A DNA stretch of 8,500 nt, from positions 1 to 8,500 of the forward strand of contig JAGWTL010000112.1 in the NCBI GenBank assembly GCA_028869035.1. The letters are read 5' to 3'. Positions within the stretch are counted from its first letter, which is position 1. Each line of letters begins with the position of its first letter. The position numbers and the translations under genes were made by a program. This DNA comes from Burkholderiales bacterium (GTDB lineage Bacteria > Pseudomonadota > Gammaproteobacteria > Burkholderiales > Burkholderiaceae_C). Of the stretch, positions 1-7,263 are shown piece by piece. The notes under the pieces were generated by a model. It saw only the letters and a program-made list of their open reading frames with translations. It ran no database searches and was not told where the DNA came from.

Positions 1-519
1 GCGCGCTTCCAGGATGACCCGTTTCGCACCGGCGGCCAGGTCGGCGTGGATTTCGGCAATCCACTGGGAGATCGGCATGTTGTCGGCCTCGTCGATGTCC
101 TTCTTGCCGACCTCGCTCAGGACATAGAACTCCTCCGCGAAATCAGCGATGTGCCTGCTCTTTTCCTGACTGGAAAGTGGCAAGGTTCCATTGGAGATCT
201 CGACAACCGGACAGTCGTAATGCTTGAGGAAACGGTAGAAGGCGTCCAGTTTCTTCTGGGCCAGCGCCTTTTCGAACAGCGTGCCGCCGAAGTAGAACAT
301 CACGTTGTTGTCGATCAGGCACTGGATTTTCTTTTCCAGCTCGCTGGTGACCATGGCCGTGCACCAGCCGAACTTGACGACATCGATCAGCGCCGCGTCA
401 CTTTCCACCACGTCCGTGAAATAACGCGTGGGAACACCGTTGTCGATCAAGGCCGTGAGGCCGAAATCCCGGGGTTTGGAGATGCGCTTGGGTGTATCGA
501 GAAAGTTTTGCGACAGCAT
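1..519 (-). CDS. comA: Phosphosulfolactate synthase, ComA family (3' end cut by window edge)
   Basis: The open frame starts at an ATG at 517-519 and runs off the left edge without a stop, giving 173 residues; archaeal members are about 250 long, so the C-terminus is missing. Family enzymes add sulfite to phosphoenolpyruvate to make (2R)-phospho-3-sulfolactate. This is the first step of coenzyme M synthesis in methanogens and is used for sulfolactate in some bacteria. Visible conserved blocks are VKFGW (48-52), GGTLFE (78-83), VEISNG (106-111), SEVGKKD (135-141, with the lysine region proposed to be catalytic) and the acidic/arginine end of a beta strand, VILEAR (168-173). The protein should be a soluble TIM barrel. 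The start is supported by AAGGAAG four bases upstream, overlapping the stop of the preceding CheW gene, so it appears co-transcribed with the chemosensory genes. Family assignment is strong. The exact reaction is less sure, because homologues such as plant HSA32 do not act in coenzyme M synthesis. Confidence 0.88.
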   Translation of the reverse strand, partial: MLSQNFLDTPKRISKPRDFGLTALIDNGVPTRYFTDVVESDAALIDVVKFGWCTAMVTSELEKKIQCLIDNNVMFYFGGTLFEKALAQKKLDAFYRFLKHYDCPVVEISNGTLPLSSQEKSRHIADFAEEFYVLSEVGKKDIDEADNMPISQWIAEIHADLAAGAKRVILEAR

Positions 520-523
520 GCGA

Positions 524-530
524 CTTCCTT
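524..530 (-). promoter_or_regulatory. Ribosome binding site of the comA-family gene
   Basis: The minus strand reads AAGGAAG here, four bases before the ATG at 517-519. Its first base is the last base of the TGA stop (530-532) of the upstream CheW gene. This supports the chosen start and suggests that translation of the enzyme is coupled to that of the CheW protein. Confidence 0.7.
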
Positions 531-1057
531 CAAGGGATGGCAGGTGAAACCGGGAGCGTGAAGATGCGGGAAGGTTCAAGCACCGGGACCGCTCGCCCCT
601 GGTACAGAAAACACGAGATGGCGATGCGGGCCCAGCAGGCCTGACCAGCCGGCAACGTGCATTGGTCCCTGTCGACCACCTCGACCATGCGTATCAGAAA
701 GGGGGCGCAGAACGCCCCGTATTCGATCGCGGCGCCGGGCGCCACCTGATAGGCCACCACGAGCACATGACTGGCGGATGGGGGTGTCGGCGCATTCATG
801 CCGCCCAGGTAGTCCTGGAGATCGACCAGCGGAAGTTGCCTGCCTTGCCAGGCCAGCAGACCCCGGCAAAAGTACGGCATGCCGGGGACCGGCACGAGCC
901 GTGGCTGCTCGACCAGTTCGACGCCGGCGTGGATCGGCAGCGCAATGAATGTGTTGGCGGCGTACTCAAGCATGCAGGCCAGAGCCGGGGCCTCGCGCTC
1001 AGCCGCCATGTCATCGTGGGGCGCATCGTCGACCAGAACGGGCAGTGGCATGTCCAT
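530..1057 (-). CDS. CheW-type coupling protein, in the chpC position
   Basis: This 175-residue protein is a single CheW domain (about residues 27-170) after a short acidic N-terminal tail. The diagnostic segment lies near residues 57-83: a proline-rich strand, then GMPYFCRGLLAWQGR and PLVDL, matching the family pattern in which a hydrophobic strand, a glycine turn and a P-hydrophobic-D-L strand form the core. CheW proteins are cytoplasmic adaptors that link receptors to the CheA kinase. The position after the kinase gene matches chpC of the P. aeruginosa Pil-Chp cluster, a second CheW beside PilI. The ATG at 1055-1057 is three bases after the stop of the upstream gene; a second ATG two codons in (1049-1051) is possible. 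Translation is probably coupled to the upstream gene. Function as a CheW is confident; orthology to ChpC rests on position. Confidence 0.85.
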   Translation of the reverse strand: MDMPLPVLVDDAPHDDMAAEREAPALACMLEYAANTFIALPIHAGVELVEQPRLVPVPGMPYFCRGLLAWQGRQLPLVDLQDYLGGMNAPTPPSASHVLVVAYQVAPGAAIEYGAFCAPFLIRMVEVVDRDQCTLPAGQACWARIAISCFLYQGRAVPVLEPSRIFTLPVSPAIP

Positions 1058-1060
1058 GGC

Positions 1061-1495
1061 TCAGTCCGGATGTGTCCGCATCTCGGGAAGCATGCGCTGC
1101 ACCGTTGTACAGAACGCCAGTTCCTTGTCGATCTCGACATAGGCGTCGATCAAGCCCCCGCCTCCACGCAGGATGGCCGGCAGGGCGTGAAACTCGAGCT
1201 CCGCATCGATGAGAACGCGGACTTCTGTCCAGGCCAGTGCGGCTGTCCGAGTGGGGCCGGTGAAAAGGGTCAGCAGGATGCGGTCCGGCGGAAAACTGTC
1301 CAGCCTGTCCATCCGCTCCGACAGCGCCAGCACCACTTGCGCCGCGCCGGGGTCATCCCCGAGCACAAAGATCCCCGGCTCGGCCGTCGCACCAGGCATC
1401 CGATCAATGTATCCGGTCGATGTGACGTCGTGCTGCGGCACCAGCAGGCGCAGCGAATCGGCGCGCAACAGCACGAAGTCGCCGCGCATCTTCAT
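1061..1495 (-). CDS. Small unrecognised protein, possibly a degenerate CheW-like domain
   Basis: The 144-residue product has no motif I can assign firmly. It starts with a strand pair (FVLLRADSLRLLVP, residues 7-20) resembling the opening of CheW domains, and ends with segments (about 72-136: hydrophobic strand, a W-x-E-V-R-V strand, then an L-P turn, then a D-x-E-L-A-F strand) that follow the order of the second half of a CheW domain. The central CheW block with the glycine turn and P-x-x-D-L is not seen. It has no signal peptide or membrane segment, so it is probably cytoplasmic. Its ATG overlaps the TGA of the kinase gene in an ATGA junction (1492-1495), and the next CheW gene starts three bases after its stop, so it is certainly within the operon. 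It occupies the chpB position but has no methylesterase features. It could be an accessory coupling protein; a novel function is equally possible. Confidence 0.75.
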   Translation of the reverse strand: MKMRGDFVLLRADSLRLLVPQHDVTSTGYIDRMPGATAEPGIFVLGDDPGAAQVVLALSERMDRLDSFPPDRILLTLFTGPTRTAALAWTEVRVLIDAELEFHALPAILRGGGGLIDAYVEIDKELAFCTTVQRMLPEMRTHPD

Positions 1496-4365
1496 GCTGC
1501 CAGCGCCTCACGTATGGTCTGCAGCAAATCCCCCTCGTTGTAGGGCTTCGTGATATAGCTGCTGACCCCGGCCTGCTCGGCCAGCCGGCGATGTTTTTCC
1601 TGGGAGCGGGACGTGATCATGATCACCGGCACCGACTTGAGGTCATCGCGATTGCGGATGTGGCTGGTCAGTTCGATGCCGTTCATGTTCGGCATTTCCA
1701 GGTCGGTCAGCACAATGTCCGCATTGAAGGAGCCCAGGGTGTCGATGGCGTCGATGCCGTCGCGCGCCGCCTGCACCCGGAACCCGGCATCCTGCACCAG
1801 TTGCATCAGGGATGTCCGGACGGACAGGGCATCGTCGACGATCAGCACGCCCGGCGAGTCTTGCTGCAGCGGCGCACCGGCGCTGGACGAGCGCAGACTT
1901 TTCACCTGGCGCTGGAGGCTCTCGCCGGCAAACAGCTGGCTCGTGTCCAGGTTCACGGCCACGCTGCCATCGCCCAGGATGGACAGTCCGGCCACGCCGC
2001 GGATGTGGCGTGCAAACCGCCCCGGGTTCTTGACCAGCAGCTCACGGGAGTCGATCAGGCGGTCTACACCGAGCACATGGGTCCTGTGGTCCACCCGGAT
2101 GACCACGGCATCGTAGTCATCCAGCGATTTCTCGCTGTCGACGGCCAAGCCCGCGAGTTCGGACAGCAGTCGCCCGCTCAGCACCCGCTTGCCGTGGTGG
2201 TAGACCAGTTTGCCGCCTGTGCGTTCGAACTTCCCGATGCCCCGCGGGATGGCCTGTTCGATATGCAGTGAAGGCAATGCGAAGCGCTGGCCGCTGACTT
2301 CCACCACCAGCGATTGCATGGTTGACAGCGAAGCGGCAAAGCGCAGTTCGAAAGTACAGCCCTGCCCTGCCCGTGTGCTGATGTGGATGGAGCCATTCAT
2401 GGCGTTGATCCAGTCCCGCACCACATCCAGGCCCACACCGCGGCCCGACACCTCGTTCACGGCATCGCGTGTCGAGAAGCCGGGCAGCAGGATCAGGCGT
2501 ACCAGCTCTTCGTCTGCCAGCACCTGATCCGCGCTGACAAGTCCCCGTTCCATGCCGCGCCGGTGGATGGCCGCCAGATCCAGGCCGTGTCCGTCATCGC
2601 TGCATTGAAGCACCACCTGCTGGCCTTGGCGTGAGAAGGCCAGTTCGATGCGACCGACAGGATCCTTGCCGGCGGCCCGGCGCTCCTCGGGCAACTCGAG
2701 GCCGTGGTCAACGGCATTGCGCAACAGGTGCAGCAGCGGCTCAGCCAGGCGGTTGAGCATGTCGCCGTCGATCAATGCCTCGCTGCCCTTGATGCCCAGC
2801 GTCGCCTGTTTTCCGGTGGCCTGGCAGGTGGCACGCACATTGCGCTGCAGGCGTGGCTCCAGGATGCCGGCCTGGTTCATCCGGGTCCGGATGACCAGAT
2901 GCTGCAGCTCCTTGGACAGACGCTGTTGCAGCGACTGCACACCTGTCAGCTGGGAAATATCCTCCTCCAGCCGGAAAGCGAGTGTTCGGGCGTCGGCGGA
3001 TTCCTCCATCAGCGCATGCGTCGTGCTGTGCAGCTCGCTGTACTGGTCCATCTCAAGCGGGTCGAAGTCCGCTTCGTCGGCTCGGCGCGTGCGGGCGCGC
3101 ATCATGCTCAGGGCACGCACGTCAACCAGGGTCTCCAGTTCGAACAGGCGTTTCTGCACGCGCAGGTTCTGGTTGAGCAATTCGCGGGCATGCTCGGTCA
3201 GACGCTTGATGCGGGACTCCAGCACCGCACTGTTGACCGAGACCTCGCCGGAAACGCGGAACAGTTCGTCGACCTGCTGCACGCTGACGCGCAGGGCCGT
3301 GGCATTGCGCGCGGTGGATGACGGGCCTTCGTGCGATGGCGCATTGGCCTGCCGGGACTCGGATTCAGCCGCATTGCTGCGGGCAGGAAGTTGCGGCATT
3401 GATGTGCCGGGCAGCATGAGGGAGGTGGAGCGCGACAGCGCCTGGTCGATGACTTCGCCACGGTCGATGCGGTTGGCCAGGTCCAGGACGCTTTGCAGCA
3501 CCTCCTGCGCCTGCTGGGGGTAATCATCCGTTCCGCTGACATGGCCGACCATCTGCTCCAGGCAGTAGGCCGCATCCAGCAAGGTGTCCGCCGCCGGCTT
3601 GGCGACCACCCCACCCTGGCCTTCGAAGTGGTCCAGGATGTCCTCGAAATGGTGTCCCAGCGATGCCAGGCCGCGCAGGCCGATGATGGCGCCGGAGCCC
3701 TTGAGGGTGTGTGCCATGCGCCGTGCTGCCACCAGGTCCGAAGTGTCGCCCTGCCCCTGCGCCATCTTGCGTGACAGGTCCACCAGATAACGGGCCTGGT
3801 CGGGCGCCTCGTGAAAGAAGCCCTCCAGCAGCCTGGAGTCCACATCGGCCGGGATCTGCAGCGCCACATCCTCCGGCGTTGCCAGCACCGTGCGTGCCAG
3901 CTGCCCATCCCCCCGGCCGGGCTGCTGCACCTGCAGCGGCATGGCGCCCAGCATGTGCATGATCTTCAGCGCCTGCTCCTCGCTCAGCGCATACGGCGCA
4001 CGCACCAGATGGTCCACCAGTCCCGCCGCCGTCGTCGGGTCGGAGATATTGCGCAGGTAATAGATGATGAGTGGCGGCCATGCGCGCAGGAACCCGATCA
4101 TGTCGCCGCGTTCATGGTTTGCCAGCCCCGGCAGGGCCAGTGTGTTTTCGAGCACATGGTTGCAGACGGCCTGCAGGCCGGGAAAGCCGGCCATTTCGGC
4201 GGCCTCGCCCATGCGTTGCGCCAGGCCGCTGTATTCATCCAGCGCCACCAGGAAGGCCTGGTCGGTGGCATCCAGGCAAGCCAACTCGTCCAGGTCGCGA
4301 TCGAGTTGGGGACGGGCGAGTTCGATCTCGGCGGCCAGCGCATCGATCAGGTCGTTCAGCTTCAC
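1492..4365 (-). CDS. chpA: Hybrid chemotaxis histidine kinase of the ChpA/PilL type
   Basis: This 957-residue cytoplasmic kinase is the core of the array. Domains in order: an N-terminal helical region (1-150) resembling an Hpt fold without its histidine; a canonical Hpt (about 172-300) with AHTLKGSG and phosphoacceptor His219; a linker rich in Ser, Ala and Pro (305-355); the CheA dimerisation helices (356-500); the HATPase domain with N box LLRNAVDHG (Asn550, His554), G1 box SDDGHGLD (589-596) and G2 GRGVGLDVV (641-649); a CheW-like domain (680-815); and a C-terminal receiver (838-957) with acidic pair Asp844/Asp845, phosphoacceptor Asp888, Thr918 and Lys940. No CheB/CheY-docking P2 domain is seen. 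It starts at GTG (4363-4365), chosen because GAGGAGG lies eight bases upstream. It follows the receptor gene by 38 bases. P. aeruginosa ChpA is far longer, with eight Hpt-like domains, so this is a compact version. All visible catalytic residues are intact. Confidence 0.95.
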   Translation of the reverse strand: MKLNDLIDALAAEIELARPQLDRDLDELACLDATDQAFLVALDEYSGLAQRMGEAAEMAGFPGLQAVCNHVLENTLALPGLANHERGDMIGFLRAWPPLIIYYLRNISDPTTAAGLVDHLVRAPYALSEEQALKIMHMLGAMPLQVQQPGRGDGQLARTVLATPEDVALQIPADVDSRLLEGFFHEAPDQARYLVDLSRKMAQGQGDTSDLVAARRMAHTLKGSGAIIGLRGLASLGHHFEDILDHFEGQGGVVAKPAADTLLDAAYCLEQMVGHVSGTDDYPQQAQEVLQSVLDLANRIDRGEVIDQALSRSTSLMLPGTSMPQLPARSNAAESESRQANAPSHEGPSSTARNATALRVSVQQVDELFRVSGEVSVNSAVLESRIKRLTEHARELLNQNLRVQKRLFELETLVDVRALSMMRARTRRADEADFDPLEMDQYSELHSTTHALMEESADARTLAFRLEEDISQLTGVQSLQQRLSKELQHLVIRTRMNQAGILEPRLQRNVRATCQATGKQATLGIKGSEALIDGDMLNRLAEPLLHLLRNAVDHGLELPEERRAAGKDPVGRIELAFSRQGQQVVLQCSDDGHGLDLAAIHRRGMERGLVSADQVLADEELVRLILLPGFSTRDAVNEVSGRGVGLDVVRDWINAMNGSIHISTRAGQGCTFELRFAASLSTMQSLVVEVSGQRFALPSLHIEQAIPRGIGKFERTGGKLVYHHGKRVLSGRLLSELAGLAVDSEKSLDDYDAVVIRVDHRTHVLGVDRLIDSRELLVKNPGRFARHIRGVAGLSILGDGSVAVNLDTSQLFAGESLQRQVKSLRSSSAGAPLQQDSPGVLIVDDALSVRTSLMQLVQDAGFRVQAARDGIDAIDTLGSFNADIVLTDLEMPNMNGIELTSHIRNRDDLKSVPVIMITSRSQEKHRRLAEQAGVSSYITKPYNEGDLLQTIREALAA

Positions 4366-4373
4366 GGGCGTTG

Positions 4374-4380
4374 CCTCCTC
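4374..4380 (-). promoter_or_regulatory. Strong ribosome binding site that fixes the GTG start of the kinase
   Basis: The minus strand reads GAGGAGG, ending eight bases before the GTG at 4363-4365. It is the strongest Shine-Dalgarno match in the window and supports the non-ATG start. No in-frame ATG lies near this point. Confidence 0.8.
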
Positions 4381-4403
4381 GGGAATGCCATGCGGCGTGT
4401 GTT

Positions 4404-6197
4404 TCAGGCCATCTTCGGCAGCTTGAACACGTTGACCGACTCCACCAGGCGGCGCGCCGACTGCAGCAGCGTCTCGGTTTCCCGGTTCTGGGCCGAGATC
4501 TGATCGGCGGTGCGCTCCGTGCTCAGGCCGATGTGCTGCACCGAGGCCAGCAGGTTGGCCGACATCTCGCGCTGCTGCTCGGACATTTCGGCAATCCGCT
4601 TCACCTGGGCCACCAGTTCGCCGGTGATCTGCTGGGTCATGCGCATTTGCTCACCGGCTTTTTGCGCCTGTTCGGAGCCTTGCACCACCTGGCCGATGGT
4701 GCGGTTCACCGTGCTGATGGTTTCATTGGTTTCGAGCTGGATGTTGTTCACCAGCGTGCTGATCTGCTGCGTCGCCGTCCGCGAACTCTCGGCCAGTCGC
4801 TGCACCTCTTCCGCCACCACCGCGAAACCGCGCCCGGCTTCGCCGGCCACCGCGGCCTGCATGGACGCATTGAGCGCCAGTACATGGGTACGTTCCGAAA
4901 TGGTATTGATCAGGTTCACGATGCCGGAGATTTCCTGCGAACGTTCGCCCAGGCGTTTGATGCGTTTTTCCGTTTCGGCAATCGTTTCGCGGATCGACTC
5001 CATGCCCTTGACCGTGCCGTTCACCGTTTCCAGCGCGGTATCGGTCACGGCCGTGGCCTTGTTGGCGGATGCATTGGACTGCTCTGCCAGTGCGGCCACC
5101 TGGTTCATGGTCTGCGTTGCGTTGGTCAGCGATTCGACCATCTTGCCTACGCTGGTGCGTTCGTCCGCGGCTGTTTTCGACACCATCTCGGCCTGGCTAC
5201 GCACCTTGTCCGAGGCCTGGGCCACGTGGCCGGCAATCTGGCTCACACCCTGCAGCACCTTGGAGGTTTCGGCTGTCAGGGAGTTGATGGAGTCGGAGAC
5301 GGTGCCGATCACGTCCTCCGTGACCGGCGCTTTCACGGTCAGGTCACGCTGCGACAGTTGATGCACCGACTCCAGAATCGAGATGACCGACTGGTTCAGA
5401 CGGTCGTTCTCCGCCTCGGCTTTCCGTTGAGCGTCACGACGCTCCTTCAGAAGACCGTGCACCGTGCGCCAGATGGCGCCCAGCTCGTCCTGGGATTTCA
5501 CGCCTTCGGATTCCTTGAGTTCTTCACCCGCGCGTACGCGCTCGACCGTGTCCTGCAGATCCTTGAGTGGACGGCTGATGCCGCGGTACACGTACAGGGC
5601 CGTGCCGATGCCGAACAGCGCCAGGAGCAGGCCGGTCAGCCCCATCAGGCGGTTGGCCGTCGAGTGGATTTGTGCAATGCTCTCTTCGTTGTTCTTTTGC
5701 GCCAGCTTGCGCAAATCGGTGATCCCCTTGACGGTGGCAATCGCACCGGGGGTGGTCCATTTGAGACGGATCTCCTGGACTTCGTCCACCTTGCCTTCAT
5801 CGAACATGCCGAAAAGCAAGGGCTGCTTGGACACGTACTCCGCAAGAAACACCCTCGTCTGCTTCAGCTTTTCCGATTCTTCTTCCGTCAGATTGGGCAG
5901 TTCCGAATAGGCTTGCAGGCCCTGCTCCACATCCCGGATGTGTTGCGGGTTCTTGTCACTGATGCTCTGACGCCGTTTCGCATCGGGACTCGTCATGTAC
6001 AGGGGGAAGCCGGAACGCAACTCCCAGACGGAATTCTCCGCCTGCGCAATGATCGAGAACTTGGCCTCGGTCAGCGCCTGCAGGCGCTGGAACGTGTTCA
6101 CCTGCCAGGTGGCCACCACGGCGAACGCGGCGGAGAGGAGCAGCAGCAGGCTGAAGCCGGCCAGCACCTTGGTTCGGATTGTCAGGTTCAATGTCAT
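4404..6197 (-). CDS. pilJ: Methyl-accepting chemotaxis protein in the pilJ position
   Basis: This is a 597-residue inner-membrane chemoreceptor that senses a signal outside the cytoplasm and controls the kinase. It has a membrane segment at about residues 10-31, a periplasmic helical domain of about 150 residues (32-183, size and helicity fitting a single four-helix bundle), a second membrane segment (about 185-205), a HAMP domain starting at RGISRPLKDL (about 205-257), a second HAMP-like stretch (about 270-315), and a long coiled-coil signalling region. The hairpin tip is at about 430-470, with LALNASMQAAVAGE and GRGFAVVAEEVQRLAE, the latter typical of PilJ-like receptors. No CheR-binding NWETF-like pentapeptide ends the protein. 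A GTG at 6198-6200 is also in frame, but GGGAG lies seven bases before the ATG at 6195-6197, which I prefer. The gene follows pilI by 18 bases. MCP identity is certain; the symbol rests on gene order and tip sequence, since the sensor domain is shorter than in P. aeruginosa PilJ. Confidence 0.93.
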   Translation of the reverse strand: MTLNLTIRTKVLAGFSLLLLLSAAFAVVATWQVNTFQRLQALTEAKFSIIAQAENSVWELRSGFPLYMTSPDAKRRQSISDKNPQHIRDVEQGLQAYSELPNLTEEESEKLKQTRVFLAEYVSKQPLLFGMFDEGKVDEVQEIRLKWTTPGAIATVKGITDLRKLAQKNNEESIAQIHSTANRLMGLTGLLLALFGIGTALYVYRGISRPLKDLQDTVERVRAGEELKESEGVKSQDELGAIWRTVHGLLKERRDAQRKAEAENDRLNQSVISILESVHQLSQRDLTVKAPVTEDVIGTVSDSINSLTAETSKVLQGVSQIAGHVAQASDKVRSQAEMVSKTAADERTSVGKMVESLTNATQTMNQVAALAEQSNASANKATAVTDTALETVNGTVKGMESIRETIAETEKRIKRLGERSQEISGIVNLINTISERTHVLALNASMQAAVAGEAGRGFAVVAEEVQRLAESSRTATQQISTLVNNIQLETNETISTVNRTIGQVVQGSEQAQKAGEQMRMTQQITGELVAQVKRIAEMSEQQREMSANLLASVQHIGLSTERTADQISAQNRETETLLQSARRLVESVNVFKLPKMA

Positions 6198-6204
6198 CAC
6201 GGCA

Positions 6205-6209
6205 CTCCC
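6205..6209 (-). promoter_or_regulatory. Ribosome binding site favouring the ATG start of the receptor
   Basis: The minus strand reads GGGAG, seven bases before the ATG at 6195-6197 but only four before the in-frame GTG at 6198-6200. The spacing favours the ATG, one residue shorter. Confidence 0.55.
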
Positions 6210-6215
6210 GTTGGT

Positions 6216-6851
6216 TCAAACATGAAAGGGGCGGTCATGGTTCGGCTGTTGGCCTGTGGCCGCCAGTTCGTCGCTCAACTGGCCCAGCAGGACCGGCACC
6301 AGCAGGTCCATCCAGGTGCGTTCGGCCGCCCAGCAGGTCTGATGCACGCAGGCTTCCAGCAGGGCCGGCACCGGGGCGCCCTCCGCACAATCGCCGGGCG
6401 TGAAACGCAGGCGCAGAGGCAGGCCATCGATGAGTACGCCGGCGGCATCGGCGCCATGCCCCAGCACCAGCAGCATGGGCTTTGCGCTCGGCTGGTGTTC
6501 GATGCCCAGATAACTCGCCAGGTCAAAGACGGGGACCAGCAGGCCATGCAGATTGGCGATGCCGGTGAACCAGTCCGGTGCATTGGGCAACTGGTAGGTC
6601 GCAGGCATGTCGGACAGTTCGCTGCCGTCTTCGTAACGGATCATCAGCCCGAGATGGCCGATGAAAAACCCCTCGCGCTGCTGAATCTCGCTTGCCCCGG
6701 CCGCGCTGGCGCCGGAGGTGGCGCAGGCGACTGCCAGTGCCCTACCGATCGGATCTGTGCCCTCAAACTGGAAGCCGCGGCGCAGCGCCTCGGTGGGTGG
6801 CAGCAGCGGCTGCCCGGAGCTTGCCATCAGGTCGTTCGTGGCTTGCTGCAT
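6216..6851 (-). CDS. pilI: CheW-type coupling protein PilI
   Basis: The 211-residue protein is a CheW adaptor expected to join the receptor to the kinase at the cytoplasmic face of the membrane. An N-terminal extension of about 58 residues contains PPTEALRRGF (18-27), which I recognise as usual in PilI-like proteins of this group. The CheW domain covers about residues 60-192. The diagnostic part is YQLPNAPDWFTGIANLHG (86-103) followed by LLVPVFDLASYLGI (104-117), the core that packs against receptor tips and the kinase. There is no signal peptide or membrane segment. The ATG at 6849-6851 lies 11 bases after the stop of the second pilH-like gene. No good Shine-Dalgarno sequence is visible in that gap, so translational coupling is likely. 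Its place between pilH and the receptor gene matches the pilGHIJ order. Confidence 0.9.
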   Translation of the reverse strand: MQQATNDLMASSGQPLLPPTEALRRGFQFEGTDPIGRALAVACATSGASAAGASEIQQREGFFIGHLGLMIRYEDGSELSDMPATYQLPNAPDWFTGIANLHGLLVPVFDLASYLGIEHQPSAKPMLLVLGHGADAAGVLIDGLPLRLRFTPGDCAEGAPVPALLEACVHQTCWAAERTWMDLLVPVLLGQLSDELAATGQQPNHDRPFHV

Positions 6852-6862
6852 GGTCTTGCCGC

Positions 6863-7216
6863 TCAGGCCAGTTGCGCCAGGACCTGTTCGCGGCTGTAGG
6901 GCTTGGTGATGTAGCCCCGGGCGCCCAGCATCTGGCCCCAGGCCATGTCGGCCCTCTGGTTCTTGACCGAGACGAGTACCACAGGGATGTTCCTGGTCGA
7001 CTCATCAGCCTTGAGCATGCGCGTGGCGGCAAAGCCGTCCACCTCCGGCATGTTGATGTCCATCAGGATCAGGTCGGGCTTGTCGCGCCTGGCCCGCTCC
7101 AGCGCCGTGGCGCCATTCTCCGCCAGGAGCGGCTGGTGGCCGGCCTCCGAGACGATGCGCTCGAGATTGGCGCGATCGGCCTGCAGGTCATCGACGATGA
7201 GGATTTTTCTTCCCAT
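6863..7216 (-). CDS. pilH: PilH-like single-domain response regulator (second copy)
   Basis: This 117-residue protein is a stand-alone CheY-type receiver with no output domain. Visible residues are the acidic pair Asp9/Asp10, phosphoacceptor Asp53 in LMDINMP, the switch Ser83 and Lys105 in TKPY. The segment KNQRADMAWGQMLGARGY (85-102) closely follows the pattern of P. aeruginosa PilH (lysine-x-glutamine, then a conserved tryptophan-glycine), which separates it from PilG. It should accept phosphate from the ChpA-type kinase, and in Pseudomonas PilH is linked to pilus retraction and to limiting signalling. The frame could open upstream at a TTG (7265-7267) overlapping the previous stop, but the ATG at 7214-7216 has AAGGGAGA seven bases before it and starts exactly at the receiver fold. 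By eye it is about 60% identical to the upstream neighbour, so the two arose by tandem duplication. Confidence 0.92.
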   Translation of the reverse strand: MGRKILIVDDLQADRANLERIVSEAGHQPLLAENGATALERARRDKPDLILMDINMPEVDGFAATRMLKADESTRNIPVVLVSVKNQRADMAWGQMLGARGYITKPYSREQVLAQLA

Positions 7217-7223
7217 GGAATGC

Positions 7224-7231
7224 TCTCCCTT
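7224..7231 (-). promoter_or_regulatory. Ribosome binding site fixing the ATG start of the second pilH-like gene
   Basis: The minus strand reads AAGGGAGA, seven bases before the ATG at 7214-7216. It argues against the longer TTG start at 7265-7267. The 47-base gap around it (7217-7263) holds nothing else that I can see. Confidence 0.7.
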
Positions 7232-7263
7232 TGATCTGATGCGGATGCGCAGGGGCCTGGTGC

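Noticed and set aside
1..519. Reading the comA symbol as the competence regulator or competence transporter ComA.
   Set aside because: The visible motifs (VKFGW, GGTLFE, SEVGKKD) are those of phosphosulfolactate synthase; there is no receiver, DNA-binding or ABC domain.
46..561. A plus-strand frame of 171 codons at the left edge.
   Set aside because: The minus strand of the same region encodes conserved ComA-family blocks in a frame open to the window edge.
662..1543. A plus-strand frame of 293 codons opposite the two small genes after the kinase.
   Set aside because: Its product has no domain and a shadow-like composition, while the minus strand carries a real CheW and tight start/stop junctions.
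4362..4391. A 9-codon minus-strand mini-frame ending across the GTG of the kinase gene, a possible leader peptide.
   Set aside because: It has no ribosome binding site of its own and such short frames are expected by chance; it is kept here only because its stop overlaps the kinase start.
4071..6899. A 942-codon open frame on the plus strand.
   Set aside because: It lies antisense to the receptor, pilI and part of the kinase, all of which have clear conserved domains. Its product is rich in His, Arg, Gly and Gln with no recognisable family, as expected for the antisense of GC-rich codons.
7217..7263. A possible terminator or processing hairpin between the two pilH-like genes.
   Set aside because: Only a four-base-pair inverted repeat (CAGG/CCTG) is present, with no T-rich tail.
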